Shown here one piece after another: positions 1-5,927 of a DNA stretch of 7,267 nucleotides (position 1 is the stretch's first letter; each line of letters starts with the position of its first letter). The notes beneath the pieces are model-generated. The model was not told the origin of the DNA. It saw nothing but the letters and a program-made list of their open reading frames with translations, and did no database searches. Source of the DNA: Methanoculleus sp. (GTDB taxonomy: Archaea > Halobacteriota > Methanomicrobia > Methanomicrobiales > Methanoculleaceae); NCBI GenBank assembly GCA_028698765.1, contig JAQVVW010000064.1, positions 1-7,267 of the forward strand, read 5' to 3'. The translations under genes were made by a program, and so were the position numbers.

Positions 1-108
1 GGGTGAAAGATTCGTTTGCGGGTATAAAACGGCTTGTAAAGGTGCGATCCACTCGCCCATCCCGATCGCCTTTGAGAGGTTCGATATCGTGAGGCTCGAA
101 ACGGGCAT
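1..108 (-). other. Possible start of a gene downstream of phoU, cut by the window edge
   Basis: On the minus strand an ATG at 108-106 follows the phoU stop codon (115-113) by 4 nt. GGTGA, which overlaps the phoU stop and fits the archaeal anti-Shine-Dalgarno sequence, precedes it by 4 nt. The frame then stays open for 36 codons to the window edge. The peptide begins MPVSSLTISNLSKAIG and matches nothing I recognise. The last 40 nt are AT-richer and contain a TATA-like TTTTATAC (minus, near 22-29), so this may equally be the 3' untranslated end of the operon or the promoter of a gene further left. The evidence is only spacing, a ribosome binding site and an open frame. Confidence 0.22.
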
Positions 109-112
109 CCGC

Positions 113-763
113 TCACCGGATCTCGATCCGCTCGCCCGTCACCATGTAGTGCACCTTCTCCGCGATCTTGCACGCGTGATCCCCGCACCGCTCGAGGTAG
201 CGGGCGATCATGACATAGTTCGTGCACCTCGCGATGTTCTCTGGATCCTCCATCATGTAGGTGAGGCATTCGCGGAATATGGAGTACCTGAGGGCATCGA
301 CAGCCGTTTCCATCTCCACGATACCGTCTATCGCGGCGAGATCTTCGCGTTCGAAAGCGACCAGTGTGTCCGTGATCATCCCGCCGACGAGGTTCCCCAT
401 GTGGGGGATGCTGACGAGGTCTCCCACGTGCGGGGCGTCGGCGAGATCGGGGACGACGATGGCGATATCTTTCCCGTATCGTCCGATGCGGTAGAGGCTC
501 GTGATCACCTTCATCGAGGCTGCAATCGTCCGCAGGTCCTTTGCCATCGGCTGATAGAGAGCGATGAGCCTCAGGCACTTCTGTTCGATCTCGTGGTCGA
601 AATCCGAGATCCTCTGCTTATCCCGGTCGATCGAGCCGGCCAGCGCCACGTCCCGGGTCTCCAGTGCCTCAAGCGACTGATTCAGCATGTCCCGCGCGAG
701 GTATCCCATCGCGAGGACGTCCCCTTTCAGGGATGCAAGTTCCGTATGAAATTTCTCTACCAT
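113..763 (-). CDS. phoU: PhoU, phosphate transport regulator
   Basis: This 216-residue cytoplasmic protein has the usual PhoU length and the two-repeat, all-helical layout (two three-helix bundles). In the family PhoU associates with the Pst transporter, binds metal through acidic motifs, and prevents excess phosphate uptake. The N-terminus (FHTELASLKGDVLAMGYLA, residues 5-23) is typical. The first repeat contains RIGRYGKDIA (92-101) and the second YLERCGDHACKIAE (189-202). The second carries the canonical E-x-x-x-D metal motif (E191, D195). In the first the equivalent positions are Y91 and R95, so that site appears degenerate, although D99 lies nearby. The start is well set: GGGAG at 774-770 sits 6 nt before the ATG and overlaps the pstB stop (TAGGGAG), giving a 10-nt gap and probable translational coupling. 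It is the last recognisable gene of the pst operon. Confidence 0.95.
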   Translation of the reverse strand: MVEKFHTELASLKGDVLAMGYLARDMLNQSLEALETRDVALAGSIDRDKQRISDFDHEIEQKCLRLIALYQPMAKDLRTIAASMKVITSLYRIGRYGKDIAIVVPDLADAPHVGDLVSIPHMGNLVGGMITDTLVAFEREDLAAIDGIVEMETAVDALRYSIFRECLTYMMEDPENIARCTNYVMIARYLERCGDHACKIAEKVHYMVTGERIEIR

Positions 764-773
764 TGGATTCTCC

Positions 774-1535
774 CTACCCGAACCGCCCGGTGATGTAGTT
801 CTCCGTCAGTTCTTCCGCGGGATCCTCGAAGATCCGCGTGGTTTTATCGAATTCAACCAGTTTCCCGAGATACATGAACCCGGTGTATTCGCTTGCCCGT
901 GCCGCCTGCTGCATGTTGTGCGTGACGATGACGACGGTGCGCTCCCGGGCGATCTGGATGATGAGATCCTCGATCTTCGCCGTGGCGATGGGGTCGAGAG
1001 CGGAGCAGGGTTCGTCCATCAGGATCACTTCGGGTTCGACCGCAAGACACCGTGCAATGCAGAGCCTCTGCTGCTGCCCGCCCGAGAGGGCGAGGGCGGG
1101 CTCGTGGAGCCTGTCCTTCACTTCGCCCCAGAGTGCAGCGCCTTTCAGGCCGTCCTCGACGATACGGTCGAGCACTATCCTGTCGTTCACCCCGTGAATA
1201 CGGGGGCCGTAAGCGACGTTTTCGTAGATGCTCTTTGGGAAGGGGTTCGGTTTCTGGAAGACCATCCCGATCTTTTCGCGGATCGTGTACACATCCGTAC
1301 GGGAGTCGTGGATATCGTCCCCGTTGAAGAGAATCTCGCCGGTTACTCTGGACGAGTCGATGAGATCGTTCATCCGATTGTAACACCGGAGAAGGGTCGA
1401 TTTTCCGCATCCCGAAGGCCCGATGAGGGCCGTGACCTTGTTTTTCGGGATGCGAACTGAGATGTCGATGAGGGCGTGCTTCTGCCCGTACCAGAGGTTG
1501 AGGTTTTTTGTTTCAAGGATCGTGGAGTCATCCAT
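774..1535 (-). CDS. pstB: PstB, ATP-binding subunit of the phosphate ABC transporter
   Basis: This 253-residue ABC ATPase hydrolyses ATP at the inner face of the membrane to drive phosphate import through the PstC/PstA channel; it acts as a dimer. Motifs in order: Walker [10 protein letters not shown] (39-47), Q-loop Q94 in the PstB-typical [15 protein letters not shown] (93-107), signature LSGGQ (150-154), Walker B VILMDEP (170-176), D-loop SALD (178-181) and switch histidine H206 in THNM. Length and the motif wording are standard for PstB, and no key residue is missing. The ATG follows the pstCA stop directly (TAGATG, no gap). Its ribosome binding site GGTGAT (1545-1540) is formed by the last codons of pstCA and lies 4 nt before the start, so translation is probably coupled to the permease gene. 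Confidence 0.97.
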   Translation of the reverse strand: MDDSTILETKNLNLWYGQKHALIDISVRIPKNKVTALIGPSGCGKSTLLRCYNRMNDLIDSSRVTGEILFNGDDIHDSRTDVYTIREKIGMVFQKPNPFPKSIYENVAYGPRIHGVNDRIVLDRIVEDGLKGAALWGEVKDRLHEPALALSGGQQQRLCIARCLAVEPEVILMDEPCSALDPIATAKIEDLIIQIARERTVVIVTHNMQQAARASEYTGFMYLGKLVEFDKTTRIFEDPAEELTENYITGRFG

Positions 1536-3449
1536 CTACATCACCTTTGCCTGGTGGTATCGCCGTCGGACGAGTATTGCGACGAGATAGATCGAGAGCA
1601 CCATGATGAGGAGCACGAGAGCGGTCCCGTACTTCTGCGCTGATGCTCCCGGGACGTTCGTGGTGAGAATGAAGAGGTGGTAGGGAAGGGCCATCACCGG
1701 CTCCGAGAGCGACGACGGCAGGAACCTGCTGCTGAAGATCGCTGCGGTGAACATGATCGGGGCCGTCTCGCCTGCGGCGCGTCCGATGGAGAGGATCGCT
1801 CCGGTGATGATCCCGGGGAGCGCCGGGGGAAGGACCACCCGCCAGGTCGTCTGCCACTTCGTCGCCCCGAGAGCATGGCTTGCCTCACGGAGGGAGTGGG
1901 GAATCGACCGGAGCGACTCTTCGGTCGTCCGTATGATCGTGGGAAGAATCATCAGCCCGAGGGTGATCTGTCCGGCGATCATCGAGACGCCGAAGTTTAA
2001 GAAGAGGACGAGGAACGCGAACCCGAACAGCCCGAACACAATGGACGGCGTCCCGTTCAGCAGGTCCACCGCCGCGCGGATGGACCGCGTCAGGGGGGTC
2101 TCGGCCGTGTACTCGATGAGGTAGACGGCGGTTGCAATCCCGAGAGGAAAAGCAACCGCCAGTGCTCCTCCCACGAGGTAGAGCGTTCCGACGATCGCGG
2201 GCAAGATACCTCCGGCTCTCCCGAGGTCTCTTGGGGATCCGGTCAGGAACTCCCAGGTGATCGCTCCGGCCCCGTTGACGACGATCTCGGCGATGATCAC
2301 GCCGAGAACCGCGAGCACGATCGCAACCGAGAGCGCTATCAGGAAGAATGCAAAACGCTGCGCGGTGTTTGGGTGGAGAATCCGCTTTTGGGGCCGGATT
2401 AAGTCTCCGATGGCCCGGGCAACCCGTACGAACGGCATCGATGCGGCCTTTATGCCTCCGGGCGGCGTGGGCCGTGACGTTCGCTGGATGCGGCTTATAA
2501 TGAGCCTTGCAGCGCCGTTGACGGCGAGCGTGATGAAGAGCAGGACGACCGCGACGCCGAAGAGCGCGTGGTAGTGCGTGCTTCCGAACGCGACTTCGCC
2601 CATCTCGATGCCCAGCGTTCCGGTCAGCGTCCGCACGGGGGAGAAGATGTTGAAGATCGGGTCCGGTATGACGGCGGCGTTCCCCGTGACCATGAGCACT
2701 GCCATCGTCTCGCCGATGGCGCGTCCCATCCCGAGGATGATCGCCGCGCTGATGCCGGAGAGTGCACCCGGCACGACGACGTTTTTGATCGTCTGCCAGT
2801 GGTTTGCTCCGAGAGCGAGGCTGCCCTCCCTGAACTCGCGGGGGACCGAACTGATGGCGTCCTCGGCGACGCTCGTGATCGTCGGTATGGCCATGATCGC
2901 GAGGAGGATCGAGCCTGCAAGCCAGCTGGACCCCGACGGCTGGTCGAACGCGATGCGTATCCAGTCGGTCAACAGGATCAGGCCGAAGAACCCGTAGACG
3001 ACGGAGGGGATACCGGCCAGCAGTTCAACGGCAGGCTTGACGGCCGCTTTCGTCCTGGAACCGGCGATCTCCGCGATGTAGACGGCACTCCCGATGCTGA
3101 GCGGGACGGCGATGGCCATCGCGAGCGCCGTCACCAGAAGCGTGCCGACGATGAGCGGAAATACACCGTAGGCCGGGTTCTGCCCGGCCGGGTTCCATTC
3201 CGTACCGGCGAGGAAGTTCCAGAGGCCCGTATCGAGAACGATCTGGTAGCCGTCGCGGAGCAGGAACGCGATGATGAAGAAGACCGCGACGATCGCGGCC
3301 AGTGCGGCACAAAAGAGCAGTTTGCCGACGACCCAATCGACAGACCGCCTGTTCGCTCTGACTGTCGGTCGGCTGATCTCTGTCGATCCGCGATCTCGCG
3401 GCCACCTGAAGTTCTGGCATCGAGCCCGTATGTCGCAACCTTTCGCCAT
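1536..3449 (-). CDS. pstCA: Fused PstC-PstA phosphate permease
   Basis: A single 637-residue reading frame contains both membrane subunits of the phosphate importer, which are usually two proteins of about 290-320 residues each. Residues about 40-320 are the PstC half: first membrane span about 41-65, then the cytoplasmic EAA coupling loop EGSLALGANHW (208-218) and GRAIGET (242-248). Residues about 365-637 are the PstA half: first span about 366-390, EAA loop EASHALGATKW (522-532) and GRAAGET (556-562). The Arg/Glu of GRAxGET correspond, by family knowledge, to residues needed for phosphate movement in E. coli PstC. The halves are joined by a hydrophilic, basic linker of roughly 40 residues containing RPTPPGG. 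I chose the ATG at 3449 over the GTG at 3455 because GGAG (3458-3455) lies 5 nt before the ATG, whereas the GTG overlaps that site. The N-terminal tail of about 40 residues before the first span is basic and has two cysteines. The identification is secure. The fusion could in principle be a sequencing artefact, but the frame and composition are smooth across it. Confidence 0.93.
   Translation of the reverse strand: MAKGCDIRARCQNFRWPRDRGSTEISRPTVRANRRSVDWVVGKLLFCAALAAIVAVFFIIAFLLRDGYQIVLDTGLWNFLAGTEWNPAGQNPAYGVFPLIVGTLLVTALAMAIAVPLSIGSAVYIAEIAGSRTKAAVKPAVELLAGIPSVVYGFFGLILLTDWIRIAFDQPSGSSWLAGSILLAIMAIPTITSVAEDAISSVPREFREGSLALGANHWQTIKNVVVPGALSGISAAIILGMGRAIGETMAVLMVTGNAAVIPDPIFNIFSPVRTLTGTLGIEMGEVAFGSTHYHALFGVAVVLLFITLAVNGAARLIISRIQRTSRPTPPGGIKAASMPFVRVARAIGDLIRPQKRILHPNTAQRFAFFLIALSVAIVLAVLGVIIAEIVVNGAGAITWEFLTGSPRDLGRAGGILPAIVGTLYLVGGALAVAFPLGIATAVYLIEYTAETPLTRSIRAAVDLLNGTPSIVFGLFGFAFLVLFLNFGVSMIAGQITLGLMILPTIIRTTEESLRSIPHSLREASHALGATKWQTTWRVVLPPALPGIITGAILSIGRAAGETAPIMFTAAIFSSRFLPSSLSEPVMALPYHLFILTTNVPGASAQKYGTALVLLIMVLSIYLVAILVRRRYHQAKVM
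2455..2460 (-). promoter_or_regulatory. Shine-Dalgarno-like GGAGG inside the PstC-PstA linker
   Basis: On the minus strand CGGAGG falls in the codons for the linker Pro-Gly-Gly and lies 16 nt before an in-frame ATG (2438-2436), shortly before the PstA half begins; AAGG lies 8 nt before the same ATG. It may be a leftover of a once separate pstA start, or may still allow some independent PstA synthesis. The spacing is longer than ideal, and Gly-Gly codons produce GGAGG by chance, so this is a weak call. Confidence 0.25.
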
Positions 3450-3454
3450 CAGCA

Positions 3455-3458
3455 CTCC
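3455..3458 (-). promoter_or_regulatory. Ribosome binding site that sets the pstCA start
   Basis: GGAG on the minus strand is 5 nt upstream of the ATG at 3449. The alternative GTG start at 3455 would overlap this element (GGAGTG), so the ATG, two codons later, is the better start. Confidence 0.7.
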
Positions 3459-3473
3459 GCCGTAGTACTCAGG

Positions 3474-3496
3474 AAAAAAATAGGGGGCGTTGCCCC
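3474..3496 (-). terminator. Stem-loop plus U-tract between pstS and pstCA
   Basis: Just after the pstS stop codon the minus strand reads GGGGC-AAC-GCCCC, a perfect 5-bp GC stem with a 3-nt loop (3496-3484), followed after CTA by seven T residues (3480-3474). It resembles an intrinsic terminator, and U-tracts alone can terminate archaeal RNA polymerase. As it lies within the operon and no strong promoter follows, the likely role is partial termination or 3'-end protection, giving more pstS mRNA than transporter mRNA. This fits the need for excess binding protein, but the effect is inferred. Confidence 0.65.
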
Positions 3497-3498
3497 AT

Positions 3499-4362
3499 TC
3501 ATCCCCGCAGCGGGATGTAATCTTCGCTCGCCACGATCTCCTGGCCTTCCGCGCTCATGATGAACTCGAGGTACCGCTGCGCGAGACCCTCAGGCTGCCC
3601 GTTCGTCAGCATGTAGAGCGGTCGGCTGATGGGATACGTCCCGTCCGTGATGTTCTGGAGCGTGGGCTCAACGTCGGTCCCGTCGACGTCCAGCGCGAGG
3701 GGCTTTACGCCCTGGGTGTAGCCGAGGCCGACGTAGCCGAACGCCCCCGGAGTCTGGGAGACCTTCTGCTGGATCCCGCCGTTCGAGTTGAACTCCTCCT
3801 GGGTCCTGATAAAGTCCTCCCCGTCCATGACGAACTCGGAGAAGAATTCCCGCGTCCCCGACGCACTGTCTCTTCCTATAACGACGATCTGTTGGTTGGA
3901 CCCGCCTACCTGGTTCCAGTTCGTGTAGGTGCCGTTGTAGATGCCCCGCACCTCATCAAGCGTGAGGCTCTCGACATTGTTCTGTGAGTTGACGATGAGG
4001 AGGATCGCGTCGTCGGCAATGTGGTGCTTGACGAGGTCCGGATAACTGGTGGTCTCTGTGGATTTGAGGTCCCGTGAGGACATGCCGATGTCTACAGTGC
4101 CCTCGCCGGCGGCCTTGACCCCGACACTCGAGCCTCCTCCGCTCACCATGATCTCCGCGGAAGCGTCTTGTGCCTCGAATGCTTCTTTCGCCTGTTCGGC
4201 GATGGGCAGGACTGTGGTCGACCCGGTCACCGCGATCCGCTCCGGCGTGGCCGCCTGATCGCTGCCGAGACATCCTGCCGCCATCAAAACAACCGCGAAG
4301 ATGCCGACAACGGCAACCGCGGTCATATCCCTTAAATTTCCAGACTGACTCTTTCCTGTCAT
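3499..4362 (-). CDS. pstS: PstS, phosphate-binding lipoprotein
   Basis: This 287-residue extracytoplasmic protein binds inorganic phosphate and delivers it to the permease. The N-terminus is a lipoprotein-type signal: K4 and R11, a hydrophobic stretch from about 13 to 28, then AAGC with the lipid-anchored cysteine at C31, followed by a short polar linker. The mature part shows the PstS ligand-loop motifs TGSTTVLPIAE (46-56), SGGGSSVGVKAA (74-85), GMSSRDLK (93-100) and GRDSASGTREFF (163-174). These Ser/Thr/Arg/Asp/Gly residues surround phosphate in the family. The length is normal. The ATG at 4362 has no Shine-Dalgarno sequence before it but lies about 27 nt from a TATA element, which suggests a leaderless mRNA. 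A later Met at residue 13 would remove the basic signal residues and has only a poorly spaced AGGG, so I keep the first Met. It is the first gene of the pst operon. Confidence 0.96.
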   Translation of the reverse strand: MTGKSQSGNLRDMTAVAVVGIFAVVLMAAGCLGSDQAATPERIAVTGSTTVLPIAEQAKEAFEAQDASAEIMVSGGGSSVGVKAAGEGTVDIGMSSRDLKSTETTSYPDLVKHHIADDAILLIVNSQNNVESLTLDEVRGIYNGTYTNWNQVGGSNQQIVVIGRDSASGTREFFSEFVMDGEDFIRTQEEFNSNGGIQQKVSQTPGAFGYVGLGYTQGVKPLALDVDGTDVEPTLQNITDGTYPISRPLYMLTNGQPEGLAQRYLEFIMSAEGQEIVASEDYIPLRG

Positions 4363-4383
4363 TATACTGAAAAAGGGTACGGG

Positions 4384-4402
4384 AAAATATATCGATTTTC
4401 GA
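4384..4402 (-). promoter_or_regulatory. Proximal pstS promoter (BRE + TATA), probably leaderless
   Basis: The minus strand reads CGAAAATCGATATATTTT: a purine/A-rich BRE-like block followed by a TATA element centred near 4389-4390. About 27 nt downstream is the pstS ATG (4362), which is the usual distance from the TATA centre to the transcription start in archaea. With no ribosome binding site present, this predicts transcription beginning at or 1 nt before the start codon. The inverted repeat ATCGA-TTT-TCGAT (plus, 4391-4403) covers the BRE and the edge of the TATA element and is a possible repressor site. Confidence 0.55.
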
Positions 4403-4422
4403 TGAATTGTATATTGTGCTCC

Positions 4423-4435
4423 ATATTATCAATAT
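4423..4435. repeat. Short inverted repeat in the pstS upstream region
   Basis: ATATT-ATC-AATAT, a perfect 5-bp inverted repeat with a 3-nt centre, lies between the two candidate pstS promoters. It may be an operator, but short AT palindromes are common in AT-rich promoter DNA. Confidence 0.25.
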
Positions 4436-4437
4436 TA

Positions 4438-4450
4438 CTATATAGTTTCG
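4438..4450 (-). promoter_or_regulatory. Possible distal pstS promoter (BRE + TATA)
   Basis: The minus strand reads CGAAACTATATAG, a close fit to a BRE (CRAAA) directly followed by a TATA box. The predicted start lies near 4415, which would give a leader of about 50 nt containing the whole proximal promoter. The interval between the two promoters is AT-rich and has the inverted repeat ATATT-ATC-AATAT (4423-4435). Tandem promoters would suit a nutrient-regulated operon, but only the motif is visible. Confidence 0.4.
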
Positions 4451-4484
4451 GGCGACTGATCATGCGCGGTCGGATCTCCGGAGT

Positions 4485-4498
4485 TCGGAACATTCCGA
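4485..4498. repeat. Inverted repeat downstream of the methyltransferase gene
   Basis: TCGGAA-CA-TTCCGA (plus strand) is a perfect 6-bp inverted repeat about 20 nt after the methyltransferase stop codon. It is next to the 8-bp palindrome CTCCGGAG (4476-4483). The two could form competing stems in the transcript 3' end. There is no U-tract, so a normal terminator is not shown. It could instead be an upstream site for pstS control. Confidence 0.3.
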
Positions 4499-4519
4499 GA
4501 AACCGGGAGCCTTCGTTCG

Positions 4520-5407
4520 TCATTTCGTTGCCAGAGCGGGGGAATGCCGTTGTTCCCGTTCGGTAGTATCCCCGGTCTCTTTCTCCCACCAGACCGCCGC
4601 AGTCGGCCGTACGGCAGTCTCGACGTACTGTCCGGCCTCGTTTCGGCGGAGCGTCCGCGCAAAATACTCCTGGACCACCGAGAGGTCTTCCATCTCCGGG
4701 CTGTGCATCGCCGCCCAGGTCCGGGCGGCATCCTCGGGGGAGTCGTAGACCGTGTCCCAGACGGCATGGAATATCCGGACGTTCGGGTAGACCCCGGCAT
4801 CGTGGAGGATGTTGACGGGATAGATGTAGTCCGGGTAGCCCTTTCCGGCAGCCGTCTCCTCCCCGAAAACCGCCCTATAAAGTGCCATCTCGCCGGGGCT
4901 CCGCCACTCGCCCGCGTGCCAGAAGAGGTAGACCGCCCGGCGTGCCGCGGCGTCGAGTTTTTCGAGGGCGGCGGCAAGGTCGTAGAACCCGATGGAGAAC
5001 GCCGCGATAACCAGATCGTGCGGTTCGATATCCCTGCCGATGACGGTGTCTTCCCAGCGCATCGTGACCGTGGAGTAGTTCGTCCTTCCTGCGGCGGCCA
5101 TCTGCTCGCGGAGGATGGAGAGCATCCCTTCGGAGGGGTCGAGGGCCGTGACGTGGGCGACACTGCCGGCAATCGGCACGGCAAGCCTTCCCGTCCCCGC
5201 ACCCATATCCAGCACGGTATCCCCTGACCGGAGGTCCAGGACCGCGAGTTCCCGCTCCGTCGCCCGCGTCTCGCCGCGGGTGGCCCGCCGGTAGGCGGCG
5301 GCGCGTTTGTCCCAGACGGCAGCGGGATCGCGGTCCTTCTCGATGCGCTCGGGCGAGCTCGCGTGGATCGCTTTCCAGAGCTCGTTCCAGTTGATGATCC
5401 GGTGCAT
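4520..5407 (-). CDS. Class I SAM-dependent methyltransferase, substrate unknown
   Basis: This 295-residue cytoplasmic protein has a Rossmann methyltransferase core. Motif I VLDMGAGTG (65-73) binds S-adenosylmethionine; LDPS (89-92) has the acidic residue D90 expected to contact the ribose; HDLVIAAFS (130-138) is the strand that follows. The N-terminal part (WNELW at 7-11; the stretch about 27-60 with WDKRAAAYRRAT) looks like the helical lid of small-molecule methyltransferases. After the core there is an aromatic-rich stretch (YLFWHAGEW, 160-168) and about 100 residues that I cannot assign to a domain. Its partner molecule is unknown; it could act on a small metabolite or cofactor. The ATG at 5407 has AGAGG 9 nt upstream and a TATA element about 26 nt upstream. 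It is transcribed toward pstS with a 157-nt gap, so it may have nothing to do with phosphate uptake. Confidence 0.88.
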   Translation of the reverse strand: MHRIINWNELWKAIHASSPERIEKDRDPAAVWDKRAAAYRRATRGETRATERELAVLDLRSGDTVLDMGAGTGRLAVPIAGSVAHVTALDPSEGMLSILREQMAAAGRTNYSTVTMRWEDTVIGRDIEPHDLVIAAFSIGFYDLAAALEKLDAAARRAVYLFWHAGEWRSPGEMALYRAVFGEETAAGKGYPDYIYPVNILHDAGVYPNVRIFHAVWDTVYDSPEDAARTWAAMHSPEMEDLSVVQEYFARTLRRNEAGQYVETAVRPTAAVWWEKETGDTTEREQRHSPALATK

Positions 5408-5428
5408 AACTGTTCCTCTCGCTCCGGG

Positions 5429-5438
5429 AGTATATACT
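5429..5438 (-). promoter_or_regulatory. TATA box of the methyltransferase gene
   Basis: AGTATATACT, a perfect 10-bp palindrome, is centred about 26 nt before the ATG at 5407. At the usual archaeal spacing transcription would begin at or near the start codon, making the AGAGG element upstream of the ATG untranscribed. Immediately upstream (plus 5439-5450) is GTTCAC repeated twice in tandem, a possible regulator site in the BRE position. Confidence 0.5.
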
Positions 5439-5749
5439 GTTCACGTTCACGGGCTGCCGCACCCGGCTCACCGGCTTCCCGCTCGGCCCGGTAACGGGGT
5501 ATGAGTTGACTCTGCGCCGGGATTAAATGCCTATGGCTGATGTACAATGACGGTGTAGAATGGGTTCCGGCAGGTTTATGCGGGCGCATTTCCCTGTCCC
5601 GCTCGCGAGAGCAGGTATTCCGGCGGTATACTCTCCTCGAAGTACCGGGCAATCGAGTACATATATTGTCCGGTTATATTGCCGGTAAAGTCGCACCGGA
5701 GACGGTGAATTCGGGGGATTATTAGAGAGAACCGGTCCTGGCGCGACTC

Positions 5750-5765
5750 CTGGAGAGATCTCCAG
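5750..5765. repeat. Inverted repeat upstream of the ATP-grasp gene
   Basis: CTGGAGA-GA-TCTCCAG is a perfect 7-bp inverted repeat (as RNA, a 6-bp stem with AGAT loop). A run of six T follows about 25 nt later at 5790-5795, which is too far for a standard terminator. It may be an operator or a leader structure. Confidence 0.3.
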
Positions 5766-5870
5766 TGCGGACCTCATCCAGCAGAAATCTTTTTTGCCTG
5801 TTGCCGCGCATGCCACCTCCTCACCACTATCTCACGGGATAACCCGGTTACAGGGAAAGGAGAGAAGAGC

Positions 5871-5906
5871 ATGGGCGATCTGCGGGGACGATCCTGTCCA
5901 CTATAG
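5871..5906 (+). CDS. Possible 11-codon leader peptide
   Basis: ATG at 5871 opens a frame of 11 codons (MGDLRGRSCPL) ending in TAG at 5904-5906. GGAG (5859-5862), 8 nt before the ATG, is a better ribosome binding site than the one before the ATP-grasp start. The stop codon is 21 nt before that gene. It could be a translated leader controlling the ATP-grasp gene. It conflicts with the candidate TATA at 5900-5907, so only one of the two readings can hold for a given transcript. Very short frames arise easily by chance. Confidence 0.2.
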   Translation: MGDLRGRSCPL

Positions 5907-5907
5907 T
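5900..5907 (+). promoter_or_regulatory. TATA-like element before the ATP-grasp gene
   Basis: ACTATAGT, an 8-bp palindrome centred about 24 nt before the ATG at 5928. The spacing is slightly short for a start at the ATG, and no A-rich BRE precedes it, so this is a weak candidate. Confidence 0.25.
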
Positions 5908-5927
5908 ATTGGAGATGATGGGGGAAG

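Larger units (their letters stand above)
5408..5927. other. Divergent intergenic region of about 520 bp
   Basis: This stretch lies between the divergently transcribed methyltransferase and ATP-grasp genes. I see no convincing protein gene: open frames of 61 codons (plus, 5540-5725) and 97 codons (minus, 5523-5816) lack a ribosome binding site, recognisable motifs and the strong third-position GC of neighbouring genes. It contains the methyltransferase TATA box, TATA-like CATATATTG (5659-5667), short inverted repeats (5601-5612, GCTC-GCGA-GAGC with a GNRA-type loop; 5750-5765; 5840-5850, TAACC-C-GGTTA), a T-run (5790-5795) and a possible leader peptide at 5871. It may be a regulatory region, an untranslated leader or decayed DNA. 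Confidence 0.5.

Noticed and set aside
89..793. A 234-codon plus-strand open frame opposite phoU
   Set aside because: It is antisense to a well-recognised PhoU gene, with composition typical of the reverse complement of GC-rich coding DNA.
3470..3485. The CTATTTTTTT stretch as a separate promoter for pstCA
   Set aside because: It lies about 28 nt from the pstCA ATG, but it directly follows a GC stem and is a plain T-run without a BRE; with a good ribosome binding site present, a terminator tract is the simpler reading.
2568..3560. A 330-codon open frame on the plus strand opposite the permease gene
   Set aside because: It is highly charged and low in complexity, antisense to a clearly recognised membrane protein, and crosses the pstS-pstCA gap.
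4438..5652. A 404-codon open frame on the minus strand overlapping the methyltransferase gene
   Set aside because: It is a shifted-frame shadow rich in Arg, Ser, Pro and Thr, as expected from GC-rich DNA, while the overlapping 295-residue frame has clear SAM-binding motifs.
5540..5725. A 61-codon plus-strand open frame in the divergent intergenic region
   Set aside because: It has no ribosome binding site, third positions are about evenly GC and AT, and the product resembles nothing I recognise.
5523..5816. A 97-codon minus-strand open frame in the same region
   Set aside because: It lacks a start signal and motifs, and it overlaps inverted repeats and TATA-like sites, which suggests non-coding DNA.
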